From Acanthaster planci (taxonomy: Eukaryota > Echinodermata > Asteroidea > Valvatida > Acanthasteridae), in contig NW_019091418.1 in NCBI RefSeq assembly GCF_001949145.1, positions 2,311,444-2,368,779 of the forward strand: DNA of 57,336 bases, read 5' to 3'. Shown here in pieces: positions 41,558 to 53,809 of the stretch. The position numbers were made by a program, and so were the translations under genes. Every line of letters begins with the position of its first letter. Position 1 is the stretch's first letter. The notes beneath the pieces are model-generated. The model was given only the letters and a program-made list of their open reading frames with translations, made no database searches and had not been told where the DNA came from.

Positions 41558-41904
41558 TATTTGACCTTACACACTGAAATCAAAGGTAACCTTGGCCGAA
41601 ATGCCAGGCGAAATGCAGAATGTAACTCTCTTTGACCAGTGCAAGCTCTGTGCCTGCAACATGCTCCCAGTGGGGATACACTTGCAGTATTGCCCACTGG
41701 ATATGAGAAATTAAAGCCTCATGTTGCTACCTGACTCTGACCCTTGCGTCATATCTTTTTATGTCCGTTCCTGATGCCTGAGCTAAGAGTTTCAATCAAG
41801 AGTCGTCAGGAAACCCTTGGGCCGGAAACCAGACTACACATTATTTTAGTTTAACGCATGCTCCAGGATCAGTGGTTTACGGAAGCGTATTACTGCCAAC
41901 GCGA

Positions 41905-42075
41905 AAAAAGTTATTTTTCTCGTTTAAACGACTTATTATCTTGTTTAAACGAGATATTAGGTTGTTAAAACGAGAAAGCAATGTCGTTATTGAACGAAGT
42001 TGCAATATGTCGTTAAAACGAGATAGCAATGTCTTTAAACGAGATAACAAATCTTTTAATCGAGATAATAAGTAG
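41905..42075. repeat. Palindromic-unit repeat, CGTTTAAACGAGATA type
   Basis: About nine degenerate copies of a 15-19-base phrase built on GTTTAAACGAGATA(G)CAA. Several contain the perfect palindrome CGTTTAAACG. Its translation is a K-R-D/E-rich repeat, which is compositional. Non-coding. Confidence 0.75.
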
Positions 42076-43348
42076 CCACGGGGGGGGGCTGGGGGTATGT
42101 CCCCGGTGAATTGAAAAAGGCTATAACAAAAGCTTTGCCCCAAAATACACACAACTGAAAGCTGGTGTCCCAATAAGATGCTGGTGCCCCCATGTTCCGA
42201 CCCCTCGCCCCACACACACATATACACACGCACACTATGTACATGTAGTAAAATCGTATTATAGCTACGCCTGCCCACTGTTATCTCGATGAAGGCGGTT
42301 ATTCATGGTAAGTGAAACTTCTTCCAATTTATTCTATGATTTTTTTTTCGTATACAAATTTGAATATAAATGTTTTTAGTTCTTCCCTTTTTCGATTTTC
42401 TTGCTATTATTAGGAAAAGGGACGAGTTACGAGTTTGGAAATTTCACCAATCACAGATAAAAACAACAGCAATTCCAGCCAGGATAAAGCTGAACAAAAC
42501 GAAACCTTATGTTTTGCAAAGTGTGGCTACCAGCCTCTGCTCGCAAATCTGTATGTCTGCATTGTCATCCGCTTAGTGAACCTCAGCACGCTGACACTAT
42601 ATAGCTGCTTGAATTCTTGACTTCCCGTCACAATGAACTGCCCAATGATCTACTTCCAATGAGGAAACTTGCGGGATGTTTGCATTATTTACGTCGTATC
42701 ATGTAGCGCAATGGCTCATACAACTGAAGATATTGGGAGTTTACCAAAATTGACCCAAATATTTACCCAAATTGACACTGTCTATGAACTGTGCAGGGCA
42801 CCGAGCACGCACAAGCACGATATCAGTTTTAGTGGCGCCTTCCGTCATTGTAACCATACACATACATGTACGCATTATAGACAGCAGCGCAGGACTGGTG
42901 CAAATTGATGTTATGTCTAGAGCGTGCTGTGCATGCCAGGCAATTAGTGCGTGGTACTCTGGTTTTGACAGTGGCATTTGCCAAGTATGCGCCCGCTGTG
43001 TAAGTTCCCCGGAGCCGCCGTGTGTACATGTATTTGCAAAAAATCTCAAGTTCGGAGCTGACATAAACATGTAGTTGCGCAGAAGCATACGAAGGTAAAA
43101 GTAAGGGCGCTGTGCTAAATTCTGTATCATCCGCAAAAGGTGACTTTAGTAGTCTGTTGTGCGTTTTCAGAATCAGCCAGAAGGGAATGACGATAGAACA
43201 TACTGAGGGAGATTGTTTGAGTAAAGTTAATGGCTAGGTTCCTGAGTTCTGTCTGAGATCTCATCAAAGAAGGCTGAGAGACTGGGCGGCAGAGAGAGTG
43301 CCCAGTATTTGCCTTGCTTGAAGTGCTCGTTGTCATCTGGAATCCTTC
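42076..43348. other. Non-coding stretch
   Basis: No gene recognised. Homopolymer G (42081-42087), CA-rich and TACATGTA-like words occur. Open frames here lack recognisable domains. Confidence 0.4.
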
Positions 43349-43497
43349 GGGCCGCCGTTTGTTTCACAAGGATCTGGATCTCAATTAGCGATCCTACGCT
43401 GTTCAAGTTGCACCATCCATCACATGAGTTTTGGTGTCCGTAAACCAACGACAAGTCAGTGATCATGATCCCGATTCCTGTGAAACAAACACGGCCC
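43349..43497. mobile_element. MITE with about 31-bp terminal inverted repeats, best copy
   Basis: A 149-bp element. The left end starts GGGCCGCCGTTTGTTTCACA and the right end, reverse-complemented, starts GGGCCGTGTTTGTTTCACA; the pairing continues through a GATC with few mismatches. The interior holds TGATCATGATC. No open frame. Related copies at 25871, 29755 and 36100 show it is a family. Confidence 0.75.
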
Positions 43498-44106
43498 AAG
43501 TTGGAACTTGTGAGATATTTTAGTGATCTCAGCCTGAAGTCACCGAGTGAGGAGTTTGCCGAGTGCAGATTATGGATTTCAGTGGGATGTATCATCGCCT
43601 GTTAGGAGTGAATTTCCTTGTGAATGTGCCAAATACAGTTAAAATACCCGAAACTCATTTGACTTCACCACGTCATTTTTTATTACGTTTTGATATTAAA
43701 TTCATCTTTTCTCAAAGGATTTTTTAAATTTATAACTTAATACTTTTTTTATTTGCAAAAACATTCTGGTTCACCGTACTGCGATCTGAATGAATTGGTC
43801 TTTATCTACCACGCTAGTGTTATCCTCCCCTTTTGAATTGTTGGTGTTTCGGTGATTGTCACATGTAATGAAAATTATCTCTGCTGGAATTTAGATAGGC
43901 CTAAGCAGACACCAAAATAAACATTGTTACCAAAGTTGCTAATGTGTATATTGTGATGACAGAACGTCAGCAATATTAAACATAGTTGTATAAGAAAATA
44001 GCAATGAAAGAAAAACAGAAGCGAGCATGTATCTTTAGGTGTAATTGAAACAAACAAATAATTAATTTATACTTCAAAGTATTTGGAACTGTTGATTGCT
44101 TTTTTA

Positions 44107-46205
44107 TTATATACATGAACCGAAATGTATGTTAATTATTACTTGCTTGTGAAGATTGGCTAATGTCTTGAACTCTGCTTCAAAGCCAGTGATGTTATTT
44201 TGGTAGTGGTAGGGGACATCACTGTCGTTGATGGCCGTTGGGACTAAGTACGGCCGGAAACCGAAGACATTGATTTGATCACAAACATCGACGAGGGATA
44301 GGATCAAGTACAAACCTAAGGACTAGAATAAAGATAGGGTATTTGTGACGTGGTCTGTAGCAACCAACAAAAAGGGGGGGGGTGTGGAAAGTCAAGTCAG
44401 CGTTGGGCATCACTCGATAAAAATAGCCTTATACTGTGCACATTTCAATTCGATTTCAGACCAAGCATTTTGGAGGTTAGAAGTAAAGATGTATACTTCC
44501 AATCCAATCTGATCCCCACGCAATCCGACCTTAGATCGGATTGGATTAAACGCGATTCAGTTGAATGGGGATCGGATTCGGAATTGATACTGTAAATATT
44601 GTTGGATCGTATTGGCCATCTTCTCGGTAATCCGACAAAATGCAATGTTTCTCATTAAACTTGTCTTCCATGATCCATCATCATGAATATAAAATTGTTA
44701 CATATGGCATATTATCTCTTTGATCCAACAGCAGGAGTGCGTAATGACGTGGGACAAAAATCCTGCCGTTTCAGCTCATTTATGGAAATTTGCTGAGCGT
44801 CAAATCGCTTTCCAAATCTCGGTTGTTTCGACAGAATTAAGGAGGGTAAAAGATTGTATTTTCTTCTCCTTAACCTCATGTGGGCCATGTGTGTTCTTCC
44901 TTCACAGTCTTTCGCCACAGCTTCGACACAGAGAGGAAGTGTTCTGGATGACCAAGTACTGGTTGAACCATCTTGGACAGGGAAGTAAGCTGTAACGTTT
45001 TGGTTATGATCGGAATATTTGTCCATTCAGAAAACGCCGACAGCCACAAGAAGCTACCCCTTGAATTGTTTCAGAATGGTATCAAATCACGGACGGAACT
45101 GTTAATTTTTTCAGACTGTAAGGTGGGGAGAAAAAATGGAAAATGATTATGTGAAGGGGCTAATTATCCCAAAATTTCTGACTTCATAAATCAGGACGTT
45201 TTTGCACAAAACCCCAACAAGAGGCTTGAAAAATGATTTGTTACCCATACGAAAACATGAATGCGTACCCGACTGATTTCCTGGTTTTTGAAACCAAACC
45301 CTGTAATGGATAATGTACGGAACTTAAATAAAAACATTTACTAGGTCAGTTACATATAATAATTGGGGTGTCTTTATTACGATCCCTTTTAGAGTTGTGA
45401 AGTTGGTCTTTCGTCCAATGTCTGTCTCAGATCCCTGAACCGAGGCTAGGTTGAACCTGCAAAGAATTCCGTTTTTTCATAGAAACGATTGCAAAATTTG
45501 CTTACGAAAATATAGTACATGAAAGCACAAGCTGCCTTTCAACACGTAAAACGCACGGGCTTGGCTAAATTTCAATAGAGTTATGCGTTAATCTTAAATG
45601 GGACCTTGAAATATCCAGTTGTGTGTCCAATAAAGAGGGTAGGCAGGAGCAACTTGCACCCTCCCCCATAAGATACGTGTATTGCCATTTTTAAGAAGTT
45701 TAAAGGACTTAGATAGTTTGGTCAAGACTAGCTCCTTTCTGTTGGGGCCGAGGTACGGGTGAAAGATTAGATAATTTTTTGGGAATTTCAGAATTCGGGG
45801 GCTTCGATGATCATGGGGTACAAAGGGGGCTTATGGTTTTGAAATAGGTACCGTAGTCCATAGCAAGCATGTGCTGCGCTCTGGCTATAGACATACCGGG
45901 CATGCAATAAAGCGGTATTTGCCAGATGTTATTAACCCGGGCAGTTCAAACTTTTTCTGTGTCCTTCCTCCATGAGTATACTAATAGTCGACCTGATGCA
46001 AAAATTACATCATGAAACGACTGCTTTGAGAGCAATTTGAGTTTTCGTTGTAGTAATACTGCATAATTTCGGGGAGGTTTTTTACCTGAATTCGCGTGTT
46101 TTTTCTTCACTCGGTTTCCAGTCCTGTTTATTAATCGATTCCAGGTGCCTGAAAATCACTGTAGTATTTTGCCCGTAATGATGGCGAAATTTCTCCGAAA
46201 AGTTC
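44107..46205 (-). pseudogene. Second ST8SIA-like sialyltransferase copy, damaged
   Basis: Recognisable exons on the minus strand: exon 2 (46205-46086, 120 nt, phases kept, KQDWKP present), exon 5 (45456 to about 45380, FNLASVQGSETDIG then TNFTTL but no NPS end and no good donor), exon 6 (about 45110-44890, WLSAFS...VQPVLGHPEHFLSVSKLW, with a stop or frameshift just before it) and exon 7 (44315-44107, LILSLVDVCDQINVFGF, PYHYQNN). Exons 3 and 4 were not found. Exon 7 lacks the HSFDTE segment, so the motif VS His is deleted. Exon order matches the intact gene, so it arose by duplication. Most likely a pseudogene. Confidence 0.8.
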
Positions 46206-46411
46206 CTGAAAAATGACAGTGAGCCGTTTTATTGCATTGCCACGAACCATTGGAATCATACGGTTTCCAGTCCTGTTTATTAATCGATTCCAGGTGCCTG
46301 AAAATCACTGTAGTATTTTGCCCGTAATGTTGGCGAAATTTCTCCGAAAAGTTCCTGAAAAATGACAGTGAGCCGTTTTATTGCATTGCCACGAACCATT
46401 GGAATCATACG
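46112..46411. repeat. 149-bp direct duplication covering part of exon 2 of the damaged copy
   Basis: 46112-46260 and 46261-46411 are nearly identical (one A/T difference seen near 46190/46339). The second unit repeats the acceptor and the first 31 codons of exon 2 but lacks its 3' end and donor. Near identity implies a recent event. Confidence 0.92.
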
Positions 46412-48132
46412 AGAAGGAAGATCATTTAAAATATATTTCCCCACCAATTTCAACAAATTTCATGTCTGTGCCCAACGGTTTCGCTTTTGTTCCCACTCGC
46501 ATTCACTTTTGTTTTCGAACCATGTTGTTTGTTGTAGTTAGTCCATAAGACTCCAGTTGCACCAGCCATATATGCTATAGTTCTGACATTCAAAAACGCA
46601 CAAGCAATCTAATTCTTACTCATTAAATCGCAAAGGATTTCGCTTTCGTTTATAGTCAATAGACCTAAAAGCTACGGACGTCACGCTGTGTGTACGTACT
46701 TTCCGAGGGTTGGGGCTTGATTGATCATTGTGTCTCGCTTCGCTGGCAGGGAGAAAGCACACATGTAAACGTAGCGGGACGTCAATGTAATGGGTCCTTA
46801 GGGAACATTAAAATGGTGTGGGTACAGAGTACATAACGCAATGTGGCTCAGAAAAACTAATTCGATATATTACTGTTTTATTTATCTCAAAAACCTAAGC
46901 GAATATACGTGAATATTTTTTTGCAATATGCACGTGGGGTATGGTGGTTTGAACAAAAGAACCGGAAACTTGCCTGTATGTGATTATTGAGGGTGAGCTC
47001 GAAGCCTTTCTCTCGGGATCTCGATTTCGGCTCCAATTTTGACTCGGTTCTTGAAATCTGTAAAATGTAAGAGACAGCCAGGAACGATAACTAAATTCTG
47101 CCATTCAGGCCTACACTAGCCACATTAGGTTAGGACCAAGACCGAGGCACTGTAACATAAAACTGTGATTGATGTTAGTGAGGATTTAGGCTTTGCTGGG
47201 GTCGATCTTGTGGTCTTCGATGTGGGAGTGCTTAATTACTTGTTTACTTGTAAACTAGTTTACTTGTAACCAGTAGTATTTGATCAGTAAGCTGCAAAAC
47301 TGAGAAGTGTTTTGTAGTAGTATCAGGTTTATAAAACATTGCCAAGCAAAAGACAAGAGTGTTTCTTGCTCGATTTGCCGCCTTATTATGTTCTTTTAAA
47401 CCGACACCGACACGGCGTGTACGGGGCAGGTTGGGGGTTTTTCCACTTTCTAGTCCATATTTGTAAGCAAAGCACATCTTAAATGTCAAAACGTATAACC
47501 CTGACTATGCATATTCATAAAAGGTATTGGCTGAGGAATGCGCCATTACCATCAAGGTGTCGGGGGCATTACTCCAGATTAGGCAGTCATTATTATTACC
47601 TATGTAAAATCCAGGCCACCGTAGAAATTAGTAATGATCAGTCCTTGTACCTGCCTTTGGCATGTCTTTGAGTGTGCAGTCTCCAAAGCAGAAAAACTCA
47701 TCGTTACTAGTTTCCGTCTGCCTATAGAGGAATCCCAATACGACGCTTTTAGCGTCGATCTGCGCATTTCCGCGTTTGAAAACGAGGCTGTATGTGTTAG
47801 CGTCTATTCTTAATACGATCAGACGATGGAAAGTACGGAGTCAGGACACAAAATACATAACGGTATGTTACATTCAGATTTTCCAGACTTCAACTTTTTG
47901 TGGAAGAGTCTTTCAGGATGACTCAGCACGTAAAATCAAAAGAAAAATAATGGCAATTTACCGCGAACGAATGTACCTGCGATGGTCGTGGTTTAAACTG
48001 AAGTGGCGCCACACTTACGAACCGGACACTGCATGTACTTTGTCGACTCTGCGGGCGCGTGCGATGAAGTTCCACACAGAGAGCCTCGGTTTCGATGCGG
48101 ATATGCGCAGATAGAGCTAATGTGAAATCCCT
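46412..48132. other. Non-coding stretch
   Basis: No gene recognised. The phrase near 47995-48030 (GAAGTGGCGCCACACTTACG, then AACCGGA) resembles 50402-50428, so a dispersed repeat is shared. Confidence 0.35.
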
Positions 48133-48188
48133 CTATTCAGTTTGGCTGTGGGTGCTAGGCTATTCAGTTTGGCTGTGGGTGCCAGGCT
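48133..48188. repeat. 27-bp direct repeat, two units
   Basis: CTATTCAGTTTGGCTGTGGG followed by TGCTAGG / TGCCAGG, starting at 48133 and 48160. One mismatch. Confidence 0.9.
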
Positions 48189-51180
48189 GCACATGTACAT
48201 GTACTTATCGCGTGTCCCACGGGTGACATGGATTCGAACAGTGATTCGGGTCACGGTGTCGACTATTTATAATCCATTCCATATGTGAATATGACACAAA
48301 GGATGCAGGTCAAGCTTGTCGAATTTTTGAAGATGGACATGAGGAGACTGCTCTGATTTTGTCAACAAGCAAGGCTGCCAATGCCGGGCACTAGTTAGAA
48401 AAGAGGCAAGATTGAGAGAAAATAATTACGTACATGAGCTGTTTTTTATCATTTCCCACAGAGACGTGCTTTTACAGGATTTTGAATCGGGTCAAATATT
48501 GCTATTCTTCTGTTTTGGGGGGTTTTTTTGTAGGCTGGCTAATGAAGACCCAGTTCAACTTTGATATCTCGGATACAGAGGAGGCCACTGCAGCCTATGC
48601 TGTGGGAGTTGAACAAAAGTAACAGGTGGTTACAGTGCAATCTAGCAAGCGGTTTACAGAATCACACTCAGAGACTGAAATGAGACAGCAGGGGAAAAAG
48701 AGGTGAGGAGGATAATGAGATCTTTATATGCCCCGTGCTGTTTGTTTTAGAATAATTTATTATTCGATTATTCGAAACTTGCTGATCGTTTATTTGTGCC
48801 AGTGTAAACTTAAACTGCACCCTACGTGTTAAAAGTTGCAGGTAAAACATTCAGGATGTTTTACGTGTGGTAATTGCCATTGTGGAGCCTTGGTCAACAT
48901 TATTTTGAGGGCATATTTTGTTAATATAGATACTTTATTGGCAAAAATAGCATCTTAAGTATGTTTGTATGATATACGTTCTATACTCGAAACCGGCAAA
49001 TTGCCATCCAAATATTCGGTTGGTGACCGATTGTTCGTAGTCGATCTATTCGAAACAGCCCTGAAGCCCGATTGTCAGACTTCGTTGTCACATGCAATAG
49101 CGAAAGAATGGCGCTTCCATAGGTTAATCTTGTCTGCACTGTTTTTTGCAGTTTTGTTGATGCTACCATGAGGAAAATCCACTCACGTCACCAAACTTTT
49201 CCGGGATTGGCAGAAACAGGGCAACAAGACAGCTACAGACCCATGCTACAATATGAGTCCCATTGGAGTTCCGTTTGAGGAAATGACAGCTGATGAACTG
49301 AACTATTGCATTTTAAGTTTTGTTGTTGAAATAAGCCGGGAAAATGTTGACCATTATCCTGGGGAGACTCTACGAGGAATGGTTCTCATGCTCGAAATAT
49401 ATTTGGAGACTCGGGGGATGTATTAAAAGTTTATGACTTGTCTTTATTTAATTGATAATGGACAGCAATTGTGTTTAATATCATTGTTTCCGGAAATGGC
49501 GAGTTTTTGTGTTGGTAATGAAGAGTTATTATATTAGTGATGATTAGTTATTGTATTGGTAATGATGAGTTTTTGTCTAACAAGCCTTTACCGGTCAGTA
49601 TTGCCCTACAGGGACAACAGGAATATACCCCATGCCTGGATTTTACTACAAATTAATGTACAAAGATTCAACGTGAAATGAACAACGCTTGTTCTATTGA
49701 CCATTCACATCAACCCTTCTTGTTGAAGTCCAACAGGTAATAAATATTGATAATTTCACCATAAAGTCGACCAGTCCTTTCGAACTTTAAACATAGTTTA
49801 ATGGATAACTACGGGAAGTATCCGGTTCGTCGGTGACTTCGTCGTACACGCACACACCACTGACCGCAGGCTTCCATTGGACGAACACTCAAGGGTGCAC
49901 TGCCCAATTCAAGGAAAATTCTTCGGCAGGCCGAGGCGCTGAAAAAGTACCCCTACAGTTTATTTGGAATAGAGGAGATTGTGTGGCCCAAGAATTTGTG
50001 GGATTGTAAAAGAATGGCCCAGAATGAACTCCCTAGATTCAAGGGCTCCCAAATTGTCCCAAGAGCCTGAAAAGGTGGAGGGATGTCATTTGAAAAATGG
50101 CCGCTGACAGACTTGGGAACGTTCACTTTTTGGAAGGTGAGTTTGTTTTGGGTGGATAATTGAAAATTTCATTGGTTAACCTATTAAAAATTGGAAATCA
50201 ATTGAGAGCTGAATGACCCCAGAACACTTTGTTTTTTGTTTGAGAGGCCTGAGGGACTTCGGTTGCCCGCACCGGGGCTGCAAACGTGGTCGAGTTTACA
50301 TTGTCTTCAATGGGGCTTCAATTAGTTCAGTGCACCCTCAAGTTGCGGGTAAACTTCCGGTTCCATGTAACTCTATGTATAGTGGGCGGGTTTTGAATTG
50401 AAGTGACATCACACTTACGAACCGGATAGATGCGTGCTTATCAAGATGGAAAACGTGCAGTCCACGCATTCACATGTACGTTGGTACGGTGCTTACTATT
50501 GAGAATCCCTTTATCCTCTTGGGTGATTTACAAGGAGGATGTCCAGTACTCAGTGTTTTTGATGGGTACTTGCTATACCCAACTAAATTAAACTGGAAGT
50601 CATTTATACAATTTCGCACTCTCTATGTGAAAGAAAGAATAACACGGCGCTGCTCGTCAATTTTGAGTAGCCCTTTTATGGCTCTTTAATAAGAGTATTT
50701 ATTGGGAAAACCACTCAAAAAGATGCAAACTTCATTATAGTGGAGTTGAAGACTCCACTAACTCGAAAAAGTCCTCAAATTGTTCTTCAAAGAGTGGGTT
50801 TTTTTTCACTCTCATACATTTCGAAAGCACATTGGCTGTATTTAATTAAGGGTTGTACTTCCGAAATGAAGAGAAACACAACATGAACAGGGTTTGTATA
50901 GTAAGCGCCGGTGCGTGAGCAATGCACTTACGCACTCACAGGGAAGAGCTGTCAAGAGCTGTCCCTGAGGTTAGTTTGCTGCAGACCACATGTGATACGT
51001 ACATCCAAGCATCATGGTCTTAAACTAGTCTTACACTGTCTATTGCCAAGTTACAGTGCGTGAACCCATTGCCATCCGTTTGATCTTTTTTCCCCTTTGA
51101 GGCTACCATGGCGGATATTGATTCGATTTTCCCCGCGCTGACTCAAACGTCCCATTCGTTGAGCAAACAAAAAAACTCAA
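48189..51180. other. Non-coding stretch with one dispersed repeat
   Basis: No gene recognised. 49985-50195 is the second copy of the dispersed repeat at 34540-34770. The frame at 48965-49171 has no recognisable domain. TTATTGTATTGGTAATGA-type phrases recur near 49500-49570. Confidence 0.35.
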
Positions 51181-51527
51181 TGTCGTCAACTTTCTCTTCA
51201 TACAGCACCATCTGTTAAAAAGTCATTTCTTTGGGCGTTGTGGTTCTACAGAGTAAAATGGTTGAGTTACAATTACGTAGGCATATCAATCAATACACAT
51301 CTGTGACAGTGAAAAACAAAATAGGTTCAAATAACAAACAACAAAACAATGAGCAAAACAAAAATAACTCTGTCGTCAACTTTCTCTTCATACAGCACCA
51401 TCTGTTAAAAAGTCATTTCTTTGGGCGTTGTGGTTCTGCAAAGTAAAATGGTTGAATTAAAATTACATAGGCATATCGATCAATACACATCTGCAACAGT
51501 GAAAAACAAAATAGGTTCAAATAACAG
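51181..51527. repeat. 190-bp tandem duplication
   Basis: The unit begins TGTCGTCAACTTTCTCTTCA at 51181 and again at 51371; the second copy stops matching near 51527. About ten substitutions separate them. Non-coding. Confidence 0.92.
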
Positions 51528-52117
51528 CTTGACAAATTCTAAGTACATTGAATTTAAAGTCAGGTGTTTTCAGCATAATATGTTCACATTTGTTGTTGAT
51601 TCGTAAGAATGCAAGGCCTCATAAATAAAATTAATAATTTATTATCTAATTGTAAATGGAAACGTTGGCATGTTTTTCTCCAAATTGGCAATGCAAGGTA
51701 GTGTATAAAGTGAAATCGATCGAACAATAATTTTTTTCCATCGTCCTTGCTCCTGGACGAATAATTAGATGAATGCATGTACTTGTCATGATGTCAATCA
51801 CGCTTTTGATTTCAGTGTCATATCCATGTTGGAAGGGAAGTGGGTATTGCTTGTTTTCCTCTGTACACGACTTTCTGGACTTGACTGTCCCAGAATCCTC
51901 CCCAATCTAAGAAAGGAGGTGGTAGTTCCGTTCCAAAATGCTCGTGTGTTGTGACCAATCACTGCCATTTGATTTTCTCCCAAGCCTTCATTCTTTCCCC
52001 TCAAATCACCGAAGTCACTAAACTATGAAAACTGCAAGTGATTTAAAAGATTTTCTGTATCAAACGTTACCAGCGGAACGCTGCCTCAGTATCCCATGTT
52101 GCTTTATGGCTTGAATG

Positions 52118-52668
52118 TAGTATTTAGACTGGCTTCCAGAAGGTGGCGACATCCACAACAGAAACTGGCGTAACAGTATTGTCATACAGGGGGTGCCGGG
52201 GGGCTCGGAGACTGGCTTGGAGCCCTGCGACGATTTCGTCAGTGATTTCCTCACAAACCACATGCAGCTCGAGGGTGCTGATGATATTGAAATCGACCCG
52301 TGCGCGTCGGACTGGCCAACTACCGACTGCACTCGTCGGTAGTTTTCGGCAACGTCAAAGAACTATTCACTGTCGACTTCTTCGATATGCAGATCGAGTT
52401 CATCCTCAAGAACGCTTCGAAACACCTCAAGAACAAGGACTTCAAGGGTCACAACGTTTTCTTCACAGATAATGTTACACACAAAGTGAGAGCTGAGCGT
52501 AAGGAGCTACGAGAAAATCATGTACGGCGTATAGAAGAATGCCTAGGTCCATTTCGCGTACACACCGTGGTCGGTACCGGCGATGATACGGGTACAAGGT
52601 CCGTGACGGCCCGTTCAAATCATATCATTTTTGGGGAGAAATGTATGATGTATCACAAGCTTCATTAG
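52118..52668 (+). pseudogene. LINE ORF1-like protein fragment
   Basis: It reads GGDIHNRNWRNSIVIQGVPG, then FVSDFLTNHMQLEGADDIEI, a frameshift near 52295, VRVGLANYRLHSSVVFGNVK, LKNASKHLKNKDFKGHNVFF and TDNVTHKVRAERKELRENHV. The sequence RRN-IVI-G-P...IE-AHRVG...K-LKG-N-FI-ED---V--ERKEL is typical of the RNA-binding ORF1p of L1/Tx1-like and related non-LTR elements. The stop at 52668 and the frameshift make it a remnant. It may belong with the reverse transcriptase remnant at 52980-53809. Confidence 0.65.
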
Positions 52669-52979
52669 TTTGCTTGTATCTTTAATGCATGTATATTGTT
52701 TACGTAATATGTAATTGTTGTTTTTGTCTTGTTTTGTGTTTTCTGGTGTAAGACTGTACATCATAGATGTTTATTCCTGTTGTACCTTTGTGTTACTCTG
52801 CTTTTTATGTATAACGATTTGAATTAGTCACGTAACTCATGAATCCGTTATGGTTACAATATAGATTCAGATTTCAATTTTCAAGTACCAGGAATTCAGT
52901 GTAAATTCCATTTACTGGTATGTTCAATCAAACGTGGTTGAAGTGAAAGTGCTAGTGCGTATATAATTATAACATGCGA

Positions 52980-53809
52980 GATTTAGACGATGATAACATT
53001 GAAAACGTTATTCGTGATCTGAATGAAACTGACTGGAACTGTGTATTGTTACTAAATGATATCCAATCTAAGTTCATGTAAAACAACTCTTTAACGAACA
53101 TTTTCCCGTGATTTTAGTTATGTATTGTTTCGATAAATCGCATAAATCTCCTTGGGTGAGTGCGGGTATTTTATACGATTCTATCAGGAGGAAAAACCAC
53201 TTATATAAGACGTTTCTTTGCTTTGTATAAAATAAACTCAATTCTGTTATAAAGATATTGAAGAAAACTATTTAACAAAAATTCAATCACCAAAAGAATA
53301 ACAATAAGGGTACCTGGAAACTCATAAACTCACTACTCAATAAGCCTAGTCAAAAACCGAATCCTGGTTATTTTTGCACTGACTGTATCTCTGAAAGCAA
53401 AGAAATTGCTGAACAAGTATTTTGTTGACATAGGGAGCAAACTTGCCAATGAGCTGCCGTTATGAAATTTCCCTTTTGATGAATTTTTAGGTGACAGGTG
53501 TTCGAATTCATTCCATTTTACTCCAGAGATTGTTGATCATCTGAACAGAATTCTTACTTGAAAGGCTTCTGGATTTGATAAATTGAGCTCATTTGTTATA
53601 AAACAGCAGGCTAAATATTCACTGGCCATACTGCTGATATCTTCAATAAATTATGTGGAGTATTCCCTGAGGACTTTAATTAAAAAGGCTCAAGTTATAC
53701 TGGTATATATAAAAAGGCTCTAAACATGACATTGGTAATTATAGACGGATCTCTGTTTTATCAACTTTTTCGAAACTATTCGAAAAGCTAATCAATACAC
53801 GATTAATAC
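52980..53809 (+). pseudogene. LINE reverse transcriptase remnant
   Basis: Scattered matches to the region before and inside a CR1/Jockey-like reverse transcriptase: DLNETDWNCVLL, SPWVSAGILYDSIRRKNHLY, KLINSLLNKPSQKPNPGYF, DIGSKLANELP, and near the end GNYRRISVLSTFSKLFEKLI. Stops and shifts occur in every segment, and the catalytic YADD part is absent because a Gypsy LTR begins at 53810. It is therefore a degraded LINE interrupted by a later insertion. Confidence 0.7.

Noticed and set aside
42741-43136. 131-codon minus-strand frame
   Set aside because: No domain, no splice or repeat support, and a 100-codon frame is open on the opposite strand; probably chance.
44490-44590. Imperfect hairpin from GGATTGGATT-type words
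   Set aside because: Arms are short, interrupted and made of a simple repeated word; no supporting context.
49200-49430. Possible short gene near 49260-49425
   Set aside because: Some codon-like phrases, but stops interrupt all frames and no known family was recognised.
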